From assembly GCF_025195125.1 (NCBI RefSeq), contig NZ_JAMGSL010000001.1, forward strand, positions 540,026 to 604,025: a DNA stretch of 64,000 nt. The letters run 5' to 3'. Shown here one piece after another: positions 52,359 through 61,040 of this stretch. The notes beneath the pieces were generated by a model, which was not told the origin of the DNA, did not search any database, and saw nothing but the letters and a program-made list of their open reading frames with translations. The DNA comes from Streptomyces sp. Je 1-79 (GTDB taxonomy: Bacteria; Actinomycetota; Actinomycetes; Streptomycetales; Streptomycetaceae). The position numbers and the translations under genes are program-made. Positions within the stretch are counted from its first letter, which is position 1. Each line of letters opens with the position of its first letter.

Positions 52359-53819
52359 ATGAACGCCGACACCACCGAGAAGTCCCCCACCGCCCTCGCC
52401 GAGTTCGTCGAGCGGACGGCCACCGAGCTCGGCATCCCCGGTGTCACCGTGGGCGTGTGGGCGGACGGCCGCGAGACCTTCGCGAACCACGGTGTGACCA
52501 GCCTCGACAACCCGCTCCCGGTCGATGAGGACACGCTCTTCCTGCTCGGCTCGGCGACCAAGACGTTCACGGCGACCGCGCTGATGAGGCTGGTGGCCGA
52601 CGGCCGGGTGGAGCTGGACGCGCCGGTGCGCCGGTACGTTCCCGAACTCGTGCTCCTCGACGAGAAGGCGGCGGCCGAGATCACCGTCCTCCACCTGCTC
52701 AACCACACCTCCGGCCTCGACTGGAACATCGTCGTCGACACCGGGGACGGCGACGACGCCCTGACCGCCTTCGTGGCGAGGATGGCCGAGCTCCCGCTCA
52801 TCGGCGAGCCCGGCGCCCGCGCCTCGTACAGCCAGGCCGGGTTCAATCTGCTCGGGCGGGTTCTGGAGAACGTCACGGGTCTGACGTACGAGCGGGCCGT
52901 CGCCTCGCTCCTGACGGAGCCGCTGGGACTGTCTCACAGCTTCTTCCACACCGCCGATGTCATGACCAGGCGGTTCGCCGTGGGCCACAACCCCGACGCG
53001 GACGGCGATCTCGCTGTCGCGAGGGAGTGGAAGCTCACCCGGGCCAACAACCCCGGCGGGGGTCTCGCCTCCTCGGCGTCGGACGTCCTCGCCTGGGCGC
53101 GGTTCCAGCTCGGCGACGGCCTCACGGAGAACGGCGAGAGGCTTCTGCCGGCCGAGCTGCTGCACGGGATGCGGGAGCAGACGGTCGAGCTGCGCGGCAG
53201 CAACCTCGGTGACGGCTTCGGCATCTGCTGGTTCCTGCGCGAGGTGGACGGGGTGCGCACGATCGAGCACGGAGGTTCGGTCAACGGCCAGTTCGTCGAG
53301 CTGCTGCTCGTGCCCGAGCGGAACTTCGCCGTCGTCGCCCTGTCCAATTCCGGTCCGGACGGGATCCCCTTCAACCGGACGGCCGTCCGCTGGGCCCTGG
53401 AGCACTACCTCGGCGTCGTCGACAAGGACCCGGTGCCGCTTCCGTACGACGAGGCGCGGGCCCGGGAGGTCGCCGGGGTGTACGAGAACGACGTCATGGT
53501 CCTCACCGTCGCCACCGACGGGGCGGAGCTGACGCTCGGGGCCGCGATCAAGCCGGAGATCCGTGGAGCGGCGGACTTCGAGATGCCCGCGGACTACGAG
53601 CCGGCCTCCATGGGCCTGCTGCCCGGCGACGGCGACGAGTTCATCGTGACCGCCGGGGGACTGGAAGGCCAGCGAGGGTTCTTCTCCCGCGACGCCCGTA
53701 CCTCCGACGGTGCCCGCGACTCCCAGGACTCCCCTGATCCCCGCGACGCGGGCGGCACCATCGCCGGGATCGACCTCGGGGGGCGCCTCTTCAGCCGGGT
53801 CCCTGCCGCATCGGCATGA
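52359..53819 (+). CDS. Serine hydrolase, beta-lactamase family
   Basis: A 486-residue class C beta-lactamase-like protein without a signal peptide, unlike the two other paralogues here, so probably cytoplasmic. Motifs: GSATKTFTATAL (SxxK), ASYSQAGFNLL (YxN-type, here Tyr-Ser-Gln, an unusual third residue) and IEHGGSVNG (the HGG equivalent of KTG). A C-terminal extension (about 370-486) resembles the small beta-domain (DUF3471-like) of such esterases, ending in an Asp/Ser/Pro-rich tail. The ATG at 52359 follows acggagag. Three CTGTCAGCG units upstream may regulate it. Confidence 0.85.
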   Translation: MNADTTEKSPTALAEFVERTATELGIPGVTVGVWADGRETFANHGVTSLDNPLPVDEDTLFLLGSATKTFTATALMRLVADGRVELDAPVRRYVPELVLLDEKAAAEITVLHLLNHTSGLDWNIVVDTGDGDDALTAFVARMAELPLIGEPGARASYSQAGFNLLGRVLENVTGLTYERAVASLLTEPLGLSHSFFHTADVMTRRFAVGHNPDADGDLAVAREWKLTRANNPGGGLASSASDVLAWARFQLGDGLTENGERLLPAELLHGMREQTVELRGSNLGDGFGICWFLREVDGVRTIEHGGSVNGQFVELLLVPERNFAVVALSNSGPDGIPFNRTAVRWALEHYLGVVDKDPVPLPYDEARAREVAGVYENDVMVLTVATDGAELTLGAAIKPEIRGAADFEMPADYEPASMGLLPGDGDEFIVTAGGLEGQRGFFSRDARTSDGARDSQDSPDPRDAGGTIAGIDLGGRLFSRVPAASA

Positions 53820-53833
53820 CGGCCCACCCGGAC

Positions 53834-53870
53834 GACCGGTCCCGCCCCCGAAGGGAGGGCGGGGCCGGTC
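53834..53870. terminator. Bidirectional terminator between the serine hydrolase and GH53 genes
   Basis: A 14-bp stem (53834-53847 with 53857-53870) with one G-T pair and a 9-nt loop lies between two convergent stop codons. Confidence 0.7.
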
Positions 53871-53884
53871 GGCGTGGCGTCCGG

Positions 53885-55483
53885 TCAGCGATGCGCCAGC
53901 CAGGAGGCCGCCGGCAGGAGTCGGCTGTCGTAGTCGAAGAGAGCCTGGTTCTCCCAGCCGTTGCCCGACGAGGGATCGGCAGGGTCCCAGCCGTTCCCGG
54001 TCACGGCCGTCCAGGTGGGCTCCCAGTAGACGACCCCGAGGCCGCGGCCGTTCGGCACCGCCTCCACGACGCTCATCACGTCCCGCAGCCAGGCCGACTG
54101 GCCGGCCGGACTCGCGGCGTAGCCGGAGACCAGCTCGGCCGTGGTGTCGATGATGTTCTCGTGGGCGTCCTCGCTGTCCAGCCGGAAGGGGTAAGCGGTC
54201 TCGGCGACCATGACGTTCTTGCCGTAGCGGGCCGAGATGTCGTCCAGGTTGGCCTGGAGCGCGGACAGCGACCCGTGCCAGTAGCCGTAGAAGGACAGGG
54301 CGATCACGTCGTACGGGACGCCCTGCGCGGTCGCGTTGTCGAACCACCAGCGGTACAGGGCGTTGTCGCCGCCGTGGGCGAGGTGGAGCGCGACCCGGGT
54401 GGAGGCGGAGACGGCCTTGGTGGCGGAGACGCCCGCCTTCAGGAGGCCCGCCAGCTGCGACCAGTTGTCCGTCGAGCCCTCCGGCCACAGCATCCCGGTG
54501 TTGATCTCGTTCCCGATCTGCACCATGTCCGCCGTGGTGCCCTGCGCCTTCAGGGCGCTCAGGACGTCGTACGTGTGGTCGTACACGTCGGCCGTGAGCC
54601 GGCTGTACGAGTGGCCGGACCAGGCGGCGGGCTTGGTCTGGGCGCCGGGGTCGGCCCAGATGTCGGAGTAGTGGAAGTCGACCAGCAGCTTCATGCCCTG
54701 TGACGTGATGCGCCGGGCCGTCGCCAGGACGCGGGCCTTGCCGTTGTAGCCGTCGGCCGGGTCCACCCACACCTTGAGCCGCCCGTAGGTGGCGCCCGCG
54801 GACTTCAGGATCGCCACCGGGTCCCCGGCCGTTCCCGCGCTCGTACGGTACGCACCGCCGAGGTCCTCGCTCTTCTTCAGCGAGGAGATGTCGACGCCCT
54901 TGACGGTCAGTCCCGTCGAGCCCGGGGTGAAGGCGAGGTCGTCGACGTTGAGCCACTGTCCCGCCGAAGCCCGGGAGCTGACGCCGATCGTGCACCGGCC
55001 GCCGGTCACCTTCACCGAGGTGACCAGACGTATCCAGGCTCCGTCCGGGGTGGGTGGCAGGTCGGTGCGCTGCTCGGCGGAGCCGCAGTCGCGCAGGGCG
55101 AGATAGGCGGAGCTCTGGCCGCCGCTGGAGCGCACCCAGGCGCTCAGGGTGTAATTCCCGTCGGTCAGCCCGGAGAGGTACTGGTACGTCTCGACCTGGT
55201 AGGCGGTCGCGGCCCAGTGGCTCAGCCGGTAGCTGCCGCTGTGCCCGCCGGCCTCCGTGAACGAGGCCGCGTTCTGGCCGGTCGCGGAGGAGGTGGACCA
55301 GCCGGCGGGGGAGGCGGTTCCGGTGCCGCCGGCCTCGAAACCGGTGTTGGAGAGGGCGGTGGCCGCCCGGGCGGGTGCCGCGGGCAGCGCGGTGAGGAGC
55401 AGGGCGCCGAGCGCGGAGGCCACGGCCACCTTCAGGCGTGTACCTGACAGGAGAGCCCGCAGGGTGCGGGGAACGGCGTGCAT
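53885..55483 (-). CDS. Secreted GH53 endo-beta-1,4-galactanase
   Basis: A 532-residue secreted enzyme. The signal peptide (about 1-41, VAVASALGALLLTALPAAP) is followed by an N-terminal carbohydrate-binding beta-sandwich (about 42-190, with Cys near 130 and 160) and a GH53 domain that opens GVDISSLKKSEDLGG. The acid/base Glu is in VQIGNEINTGMLWPEG and the nucleophile Glu in VMVAETAYPF. GH53 cuts the beta-1,4-galactan side chains of pectin. Encoded directly downstream of the GH42 beta-galactosidase, with which it should be co-expressed from the 57.7-kb divergent promoter. Part of a full galactan-use regulon with the ABC importer and LacI regulator. Confidence 0.93.
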   Translation of the reverse strand: MHAVPRTLRALLSGTRLKVAVASALGALLLTALPAAPARAATALSNTGFEAGGTGTASPAGWSTSSATGQNAASFTEAGGHSGSYRLSHWAATAYQVETYQYLSGLTDGNYTLSAWVRSSGGQSSAYLALRDCGSAEQRTDLPPTPDGAWIRLVTSVKVTGGRCTIGVSSRASAGQWLNVDDLAFTPGSTGLTVKGVDISSLKKSEDLGGAYRTSAGTAGDPVAILKSAGATYGRLKVWVDPADGYNGKARVLATARRITSQGMKLLVDFHYSDIWADPGAQTKPAAWSGHSYSRLTADVYDHTYDVLSALKAQGTTADMVQIGNEINTGMLWPEGSTDNWSQLAGLLKAGVSATKAVSASTRVALHLAHGGDNALYRWWFDNATAQGVPYDVIALSFYGYWHGSLSALQANLDDISARYGKNVMVAETAYPFRLDSEDAHENIIDTTAELVSGYAASPAGQSAWLRDVMSVVEAVPNGRGLGVVYWEPTWTAVTGNGWDPADPSSGNGWENQALFDYDSRLLPAASWLAHR

Positions 55484-55589
55484 CGTCGGTGTCCCTTCGA
55501 CGGTGGAGGGAGGGAAGGTGCTGCGGTGGTGCCGTTCACCCGGGGGCGCGCGTGCGGGACGCCCGCCCCCGGGGAGTCATGAGGGACGG

Positions 55590-57611
55590 TCAGGCGTCGA
55601 GCCGTACGACGCGGACCGAGCCCGCCGGGGAGGAGAGGTGACCGGAGACGCGCTCGCCGCCGAGGAGTTCGGTGCCGGGGGAGCACAGCGGCACCTTCGC
55701 GTCGTGCGCGGTGTGGTTGAGGACGAAGAGGTACTCGCCGCCCTCGCCGGAGCGGCGTACGACCTCGACGTCACGGGGGAGGTCGCCGCGGGGCGCGAGG
55801 GAGGCGTCCTCGCAGGCCGCGCCCAGGATCGTGCCCAGCGAGCCCGCGTCGAGCCGGGTGGAGACGTACCAGGCGGTGCCCCTGCCCAGGCGGTGACGCG
55901 TGACGGCGGGGCGCCCGGCGGCCGGCCCGTCGGCGTACGTCCACACCGCCCGGGCGCCACGCTCCACCACGAACTCGGTCCAGACGTCACCGGTCAGCGT
56001 CGCCCCGTCCGGGCCCGTGACGGTCACCGTCTCGCCCTCACCGAGCGGGGACCACTCCTCCACGCCCAGACCGAGCACGTCCCGCAGGGCACCGGGGTAC
56101 CCGCCCTCGTGCACGGCGTCGTGCTCGTCGACGATCCCGGAGAAGTAGGAGACGACCAGCGTGCCGCCGTTCTCGACGTACTCCTTGAGATTGCGCCCCG
56201 CCGCCTCGGTGGTCAGATAGAGCGCGGGGACCACGACCAGCGGGTAGGCGGAGAGATCCCCCTCCGGATGGGCGAAGTCGACGGTCAGATGCCGGTCGTA
56301 GAGCGTCTCGTAGAAGCTGTCGGCGCGCTCGCGCGCGTCGTGGTCCTGCGTCGGCCGCCACTCCAGGCCCTGCGCCCACCAGGACTCCCAGTCCCACACC
56401 ATCGCGACGTCCGGGACGGTACGGGTGCCACGCAGGGCCGCCAGCGCGTCGAGGCCGGCGCCGAGCCCGACCACCTCGCGCCAGACCCGGGAGTCGGTGC
56501 CGGCGTGCGGCACCATCGCGGAGTGGAACTTCTCGGCACCGCGCCGGGACTGGCGCCACTGGAAGAACATCGCCCCCTCGGATCCGCGGGCCACATGGGC
56601 GAGGGAGTTGCGGGCCATCTCGCCGGGGCGCTTGGCGGGGTTGCGGGGCTGCCAGTTGACCCCGGACGTGGCGTGTTCCAGGAGCAGCCAGGGCGCGCCG
56701 CCCGCGACGGAGCGGGTGAGGTCGGCGGCCATGGCGAGGTTGACGTGGGTACGGCGGCCGTCGGTGATCAGATAGTGGTCGTTGGTGACGAGGTCGACCT
56801 CGCGGCCCCAGGCCCAGTAGTCGACGGAGTCGCACTGGCTCAGCGCCGTCATGAAGTTCGTGGTCACCGGGACGCTCGGCGAGAGGCGGTGCAGGATGTC
56901 CCGTTCCATGCGGAAGTTCTCGCGCATGGTGGCGTCGGCGAAGCGGCGATGGTCGAGTTGCTGCGCCGGATTGCCCACGGTGGGGGTCAGGCGCGGCGGG
57001 TCGATCTGCTCGTACGAGGTGTAGTGCTGGCCCCAGAAGGCGGTGCCCCACGCCTCGTTGACGGCCTCGACCGAGCCGTACCGGGTGGCGAGCCAGCGGC
57101 GGAAGTGGGCGGCGCAGTTCTCGCAGTAACAGGCGCTGACCGGGACCCCGTACTCGTTGTGCACGTGCCAGAGGGCGAGCGCGGGGTGGGCGCCGTACCG
57201 CTCGGCGAGTTTCGTGGTGATCCCGGCCGCCGCCGCCCGGTACGCCGGTGAGCTGTGGCAGATGGCGCCGCGCGAGCCGAAGGCGTACCGCACGCCCTCG
57301 CGGCCGACCGGCAGCGCGTCGGGGTGGGCGCGGTAGAACCATGCGGGCGGCGCCACCGTGGGTGTCCCCAGGGCCACCCGGATGCCGTTCTCGTGCAGCA
57401 GGCCGAGGACCCTGTCGAGCCAGCCGAAGTCGTACGCGCCCGGTTCGGGTTCGAGCAGGGCCCAGGAGAAGATCCCGACGCTGACCATGGTGACGCCGGC
57501 CTCGCGCATCAGCCGGACGTCCTCCTGCCAGACGCTTTCCGGCCACTGCTCGGGGTTGTAGTCCCCGCCGAAAGCGAGGCGGCGCAGGCCTCGGGGAGCG
57601 GTGTCCGGCAT
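55590..57611 (-). CDS. Cytoplasmic GH42 beta-galactosidase
   Basis: A 673-residue enzyme of the GH42 family. The start LAFGGDYNPEQWPESVW is a family hallmark. The acid/base Glu is in WHVHNEYGVP and the nucleophile Glu in LLLEHATSGVNW. A zinc-type Cys cluster is present (CYCENC). The middle trimerisation domain and the C-terminal beta-domain are complete. No signal peptide: it should hydrolyse imported galacto-oligosaccharides from galactan to galactose. The ATG at 57611 follows aggagag. It is divergent from the ABC binding-protein gene, and both share the regulatory region 57612-57802. Confidence 0.93.
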   Translation of the reverse strand: MPDTAPRGLRRLAFGGDYNPEQWPESVWQEDVRLMREAGVTMVSVGIFSWALLEPEPGAYDFGWLDRVLGLLHENGIRVALGTPTVAPPAWFYRAHPDALPVGREGVRYAFGSRGAICHSSPAYRAAAAGITTKLAERYGAHPALALWHVHNEYGVPVSACYCENCAAHFRRWLATRYGSVEAVNEAWGTAFWGQHYTSYEQIDPPRLTPTVGNPAQQLDHRRFADATMRENFRMERDILHRLSPSVPVTTNFMTALSQCDSVDYWAWGREVDLVTNDHYLITDGRRTHVNLAMAADLTRSVAGGAPWLLLEHATSGVNWQPRNPAKRPGEMARNSLAHVARGSEGAMFFQWRQSRRGAEKFHSAMVPHAGTDSRVWREVVGLGAGLDALAALRGTRTVPDVAMVWDWESWWAQGLEWRPTQDHDARERADSFYETLYDRHLTVDFAHPEGDLSAYPLVVVPALYLTTEAAGRNLKEYVENGGTLVVSYFSGIVDEHDAVHEGGYPGALRDVLGLGVEEWSPLGEGETVTVTGPDGATLTGDVWTEFVVERGARAVWTYADGPAAGRPAVTRHRLGRGTAWYVSTRLDAGSLGTILGAACEDASLAPRGDLPRDVEVVRRSGEGGEYLFVLNHTAHDAKVPLCSPGTELLGGERVSGHLSSPAGSVRVVRLDA

Positions 57612-57704
57612 GGGTCTCTCCTGAACGTCGAACGCAACTGTCTGGGAACGTACACACACCAGATCTCGATGTGGCAACGCAACATAACCGCACAGGTTCC
57701 ACCA

Positions 57705-57733
57705 TTGACAAGTGTCCGGAACGTTTCTCTACT
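57705..57733 (+). promoter_or_regulatory. Promoter of the galactan ABC transporter operon
   Basis: TTGACA (57705-57710) is a perfect -35, followed by a 17-nt spacer and TCTACT (57728-57733) as -10. This is the cleanest housekeeping promoter in the window. The operator at 57733-57746 covers its start point. Confidence 0.8.
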
Positions 57734-57746
57734 GTGAACGCTCACA
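57733..57746. promoter_or_regulatory. LacI-family operator of the galactan regulon
   Basis: TGTGAACGCTCACA has perfect 5-bp arms and a CG-centred core, the form of LacI/GalR operators. It overlaps the transcript start of the promoter at 57705-57733. The LacI regulator at 61041, last gene of the operon, is the obvious ligand-responsive repressor (inference). It may also act on the divergent GH42-GH53 pair. Confidence 0.75.
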
Positions 57747-57802
57747 GATGCATGGCAGGTCCTTCCACGACGGGAAGGACCGCTCGTCAGGGGAGAGGCT
57801 CC

Positions 57803-59116
57803 ATGCCCATCGTTATGCGCCACCGTGTTGTCGCCACCGTCTCCGCCGTCGCCCTCGGCGCGGCCGTACTCACCGCCTGCGGCTCGTCCGGAGGCGGCGG
57901 CGAGCAGGGCTCCTCGGGGCCCGTCTCGCTCACCTACTGGGCCTGGGCGCCCAACATGGACAAGGTGGCCGCGATCTGGAACAAGAAGAACCCGGACATC
58001 AAGGTCACCGTCCAGAAGCAGGCCTCCGGCGACGACCTGGTCACCAAGATCATCACGGCCTCCAAGGCCCACCAGGCCCCCGACCTCGTCCAGGCCGAGT
58101 TCCAGGCCCTGCCGACGCTCGTCTCCAACGACGCCCTCGCCGACATATCCAAGGAGGTCGGCGGCGCCAAGGACGCCTTCGCCCCCGGCCTGTGGCAGCA
58201 GACCACGCTCGGCTCCGACGCCGTCTACGCCGTGCCCCAGGACTCGGGGCCGCTGATGTTCTTCTACCGTACCGACCTGTTCCAGCAGTACGGTCTCGAA
58301 GTCCCCACCACCTGGGACGAGTTCGCCGCCACCGCCAAGGCGCTCAAGGCCAAGGCCCCCGACAAGGCGCTCACGACCTTCTCCTCCAACGACTCCGGCC
58401 TCTTCGCCGGCCTCGCCCAGCAGGCCGGTGCCCAGTGGTGGACCGCCCAGGACCAGAAGTGGAAGGTCGGCATCGACGACTCCGCCACCCGGAAGGTCGC
58501 CGACTTCTGGGGCGGACTCGTCCAGGAGGGCGCCATCGACAACCAGCCCATGTACACCCCCGCCTGGAACAAGGCCCTCAACACCGGGCAGCAGCTCGCC
58601 TGGGTCAGCGCCGTCTGGGCCCCCGGCGTCCTGACCACCGCCGCACCCGACACCAAGGGGAAGTGGGCCATGGCCCGGCTGCCCCAGTGGGACCCCGCGA
58701 AGCCCGCCACCGGCAGCTGGGGCGGCTCCACCACCGCCGTGACCACCGACTCGAAGCACAAGGCGGCCGCCGCGGAGTTCGCGACCTGGCTCAACACCGA
58801 CCCCGAGGCGCTCGCGGCCCTGGTGAAGGAGGCCGGCGTCTACCCGGCCGCCACCGCCGCCCAGACCGGCGGTGCGCTCGCCGCGTCCCCGGACTTCTTC
58901 GCAGGCCAGGCCGACTTCTACGCCAAGGCGGCCGAGATCGCGAAGACCACCGCCCCCGCCGCGTGGGGACCGAACGTGAACGTGGCCTACACCTTCTTCA
59001 AGGACGAGTTCGGCAAGGCGGCCAAGGCCAGGTCCGGCTTCGGCGCCGCCCTCACCGCGATGCAGGGCGCCACCGTCGCCGACCTGAAGAAGCAGGGCTT
59101 CGAGGTCGCCCGGTGA
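57803..59116 (+). CDS. Galactan-oligosaccharide ABC binding lipoprotein
   Basis: A 437-residue family 1 extracellular solute-binding lipoprotein. The lipobox is VLTACGSSGG, with the lipidated Cys at about residue 26, and the mature part opens with VSLTYWAWAPNMDKV. The family ligand is oligosaccharides; in this regulon, galacto-oligosaccharides released by GH53 are expected. The ATG at 57803 follows caggggagagg. It ends in a GTGA overlap with the first permease. No ATPase gene is present, as is usual when MsiK is shared. Confidence 0.93.
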   Translation: MPIVMRHRVVATVSAVALGAAVLTACGSSGGGGEQGSSGPVSLTYWAWAPNMDKVAAIWNKKNPDIKVTVQKQASGDDLVTKIITASKAHQAPDLVQAEFQALPTLVSNDALADISKEVGGAKDAFAPGLWQQTTLGSDAVYAVPQDSGPLMFFYRTDLFQQYGLEVPTTWDEFAATAKALKAKAPDKALTTFSSNDSGLFAGLAQQAGAQWWTAQDQKWKVGIDDSATRKVADFWGGLVQEGAIDNQPMYTPAWNKALNTGQQLAWVSAVWAPGVLTTAAPDTKGKWAMARLPQWDPAKPATGSWGGSTTAVTTDSKHKAAAAEFATWLNTDPEALAALVKEAGVYPAATAAQTGGALAASPDFFAGQADFYAKAAEIAKTTAPAAWGPNVNVAYTFFKDEFGKAAKARSGFGAALTAMQGATVADLKKQGFEVAR

Positions 59117-60099
59117 CGCACCCCTCCAGGGGCGTGCGCCGGACGTACGGGGCCAAGGCGGCCCCGTACCCCCACCCGTCGCCCACCACCACCACCCGCG
59201 ACCGAGCGCGAAGCGCCCCCTACCTCTTCCTCCTTCCGGCCGCCGTCCTCTTCGTCCTCTTCTTCGCGCTGCCCATCGGCTACGCCCTCTGGCTCAGCGT
59301 CCACAAGATCGAGGTCAAGGGCCTCGGCCTCGGCAAGGGAGCCAGGAGCGAGGTCTGGGCAGGCCTGGAGAACTACACCGCCGCCCTCACCGACTCCGAA
59401 CTCGGCCACAGCGCCCTGCGGATCCTCGGCTACGGCGCGATCGTCGTCCCCGTCATGCTGGGCCTGGCGCTGCTCTTCGCGCTGCTGCTCGACTCCGAGC
59501 GGGTTCGGGCCCGCTCCCTCTCCCGCCTCGCGATCTTCCTGCCGTACGCCGTACCCGGCGTCATCGCCGCCCTCATGTGGGGCTTCCTCTACCTTCCGGA
59601 CGTCAGCCCCTTCTTCTCCCTCCTCGACACCCTCGGGATGCCGCAACCGGAGCTGATGGACGGCGGCGCGCTGTACCTGGCGATGGCGAACATCGCCGTC
59701 TGGGGCGGCACCGGCTTCAACATGATCGTGATCTACACCTCGCTCCGCTCGCTGCCCGCCGAGGTCTTCGAGGCGGCCAAGCTCGACGGCTGCTCCGAGC
59801 TGCAGATCGCCCTCCGGATCAAGATCCCGATGGTGGCGCCCTCACTGGTCCTGACGTTCTTCTTCTCGATCATCGCCACCCTCCAGGTCTTCAACGAGCC
59901 CACCACGCTCCGGCCGCTCACCAACGGCATCCCCACCACCTGGAGCCCCCTGATGAAGGTCTACAACGACGCCTTCACCGGCGGGAACATCCACGCCGCC
60001 TCGGCCACCGCCGTGGTCCTCGCCGCCGCCACCTTCCTGCTCTCCTTCGGCCTGCTCAGGGCCGAGGGCCGTCGTACGAAGCAAGGAGCCACCCGATGA
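59113..60099 (+). CDS. Sugar ABC transporter permease (MalF type)
   Basis: A 328-residue membrane permease. A basic, Thr/Pro-rich N-terminus precedes a first helix PYLFLLPAAVLFVLFFALPI and five more. The EAA loop is FEAAKLDGCSELQIAL. It pairs with the following permease. The GTG at 59113 overlaps the binding-protein stop and its own stop overlaps the next ATG, so the three genes are translationally coupled. Confidence 0.92.
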   Translation: MTHPSRGVRRTYGAKAAPYPHPSPTTTTRDRARSAPYLFLLPAAVLFVLFFALPIGYALWLSVHKIEVKGLGLGKGARSEVWAGLENYTAALTDSELGHSALRILGYGAIVVPVMLGLALLFALLLDSERVRARSLSRLAIFLPYAVPGVIAALMWGFLYLPDVSPFFSLLDTLGMPQPELMDGGALYLAMANIAVWGGTGFNMIVIYTSLRSLPAEVFEAAKLDGCSELQIALRIKIPMVAPSLVLTFFFSIIATLQVFNEPTTLRPLTNGIPTTWSPLMKVYNDAFTGGNIHAASATAVVLAAATFLLSFGLLRAEGRRTKQGATR

Positions 60100-61013
60100 G
60101 CGGGCTCGCCTCCCCGCCGGAGGTACGCAAGGCGGCCCCGGCCGCCGGCACCACCCCCGGAACGCCCCAGGCGCCGCCACGCCCCCGCCGCGTCGCGCTG
60201 CTGCCGACCGCCGCCCTGGTCCTCGGCGCGCTGTACTGCCTGCTGCCCATCGCCTGGGTCCTGGTGGCCTCCACCAAGTCGGGCGCCGACCTCTTCTCCA
60301 CCTTCACCTTCCTCCCCGGCGACGGCTTCGGGGACAACCTCGCCGACCTCGCCGCGTACCGCGACGGGCTCTACTGGCGGTGGATGGGCAACTCCGTGTT
60401 CTACGCGGGCCTGGGCGCCGTCCTCTCCACGATCGTCTCGGCGCTCGCCGGGTACGCCCTCGCCGTCCACCGCTTCCGCGGCCGCGAGACCTTCTTCAAC
60501 CTGATCCTCACCGGCGTGCTGATGCCCCCGGTGATCCTGGCCATCCCGCAGTACCTGCTGATGGCCGAGGCCGACCTGACGGACACGTACCTCTCCGTCC
60601 TGCTGCCGCTGGTCCTGTCGCCGTACGGCGTCTACCTCGGCCGGATCTACGCCGAGGCCGCGATCCCCATGGAGCTCGTGGAGGCGGGCCGGATGGACGG
60701 CGCGGGGGAGTGGCGGATCTTCCTCCGGATCGCCCTCCCGATGATGTTCCCGGGCCTGGTGACGATCTTCCTCTTCCAGTTCGTGGCGATCTGGAACAAC
60801 TTCCTGCTGCCGTTCATCATGCTCGGCGACGACGAGAAGTTCCCCATGACCGTCGGTCTGTTCACCCTGCTGAAACAGGGCGCGGGCCAGCCCGCCCTCT
60901 ACACGCTGGTGATCACCGGCGCGCTGCTCGCGATCGTCCCGCTCATCGCCCTGTTCCTGGTCATTCAGCGGTTCTGGAGCCTCGATCTGCTGTCCGGCGC
61001 CGTAAAGTCCTGA
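60096..61013 (+). CDS. Sugar ABC transporter permease (MalG type)
   Basis: A 305-residue membrane permease, six helices beginning near LLPTAALVLGALYCLLPIAW. EAA loop VEAGRMDGAGEWRIFLRIAL. It completes the galacto-oligosaccharide channel. Coupled to the previous gene by ATGA (60096-60099), with gcaaggag as ribosome site; the LacI regulator gene follows after 27 nt. Confidence 0.92.
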   Translation: MSGLASPPEVRKAAPAAGTTPGTPQAPPRPRRVALLPTAALVLGALYCLLPIAWVLVASTKSGADLFSTFTFLPGDGFGDNLADLAAYRDGLYWRWMGNSVFYAGLGAVLSTIVSALAGYALAVHRFRGRETFFNLILTGVLMPPVILAIPQYLLMAEADLTDTYLSVLLPLVLSPYGVYLGRIYAEAAIPMELVEAGRMDGAGEWRIFLRIALPMMFPGLVTIFLFQFVAIWNNFLLPFIMLGDDEKFPMTVGLFTLLKQGAGQPALYTLVITGALLAIVPLIALFLVIQRFWSLDLLSGAVKS

Positions 61014-61040
61014 GGACCGGGGAACAAGGGGAAGACGAGC

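Noticed and set aside
57712..60099. Apparent long frame fusing an Arg-rich segment to the ABC permease
   Set aside because: The first 466 codons are a frame-shifted shadow of the binding-protein gene; the permease starts at GTG 59113 in a GTGA overlap.
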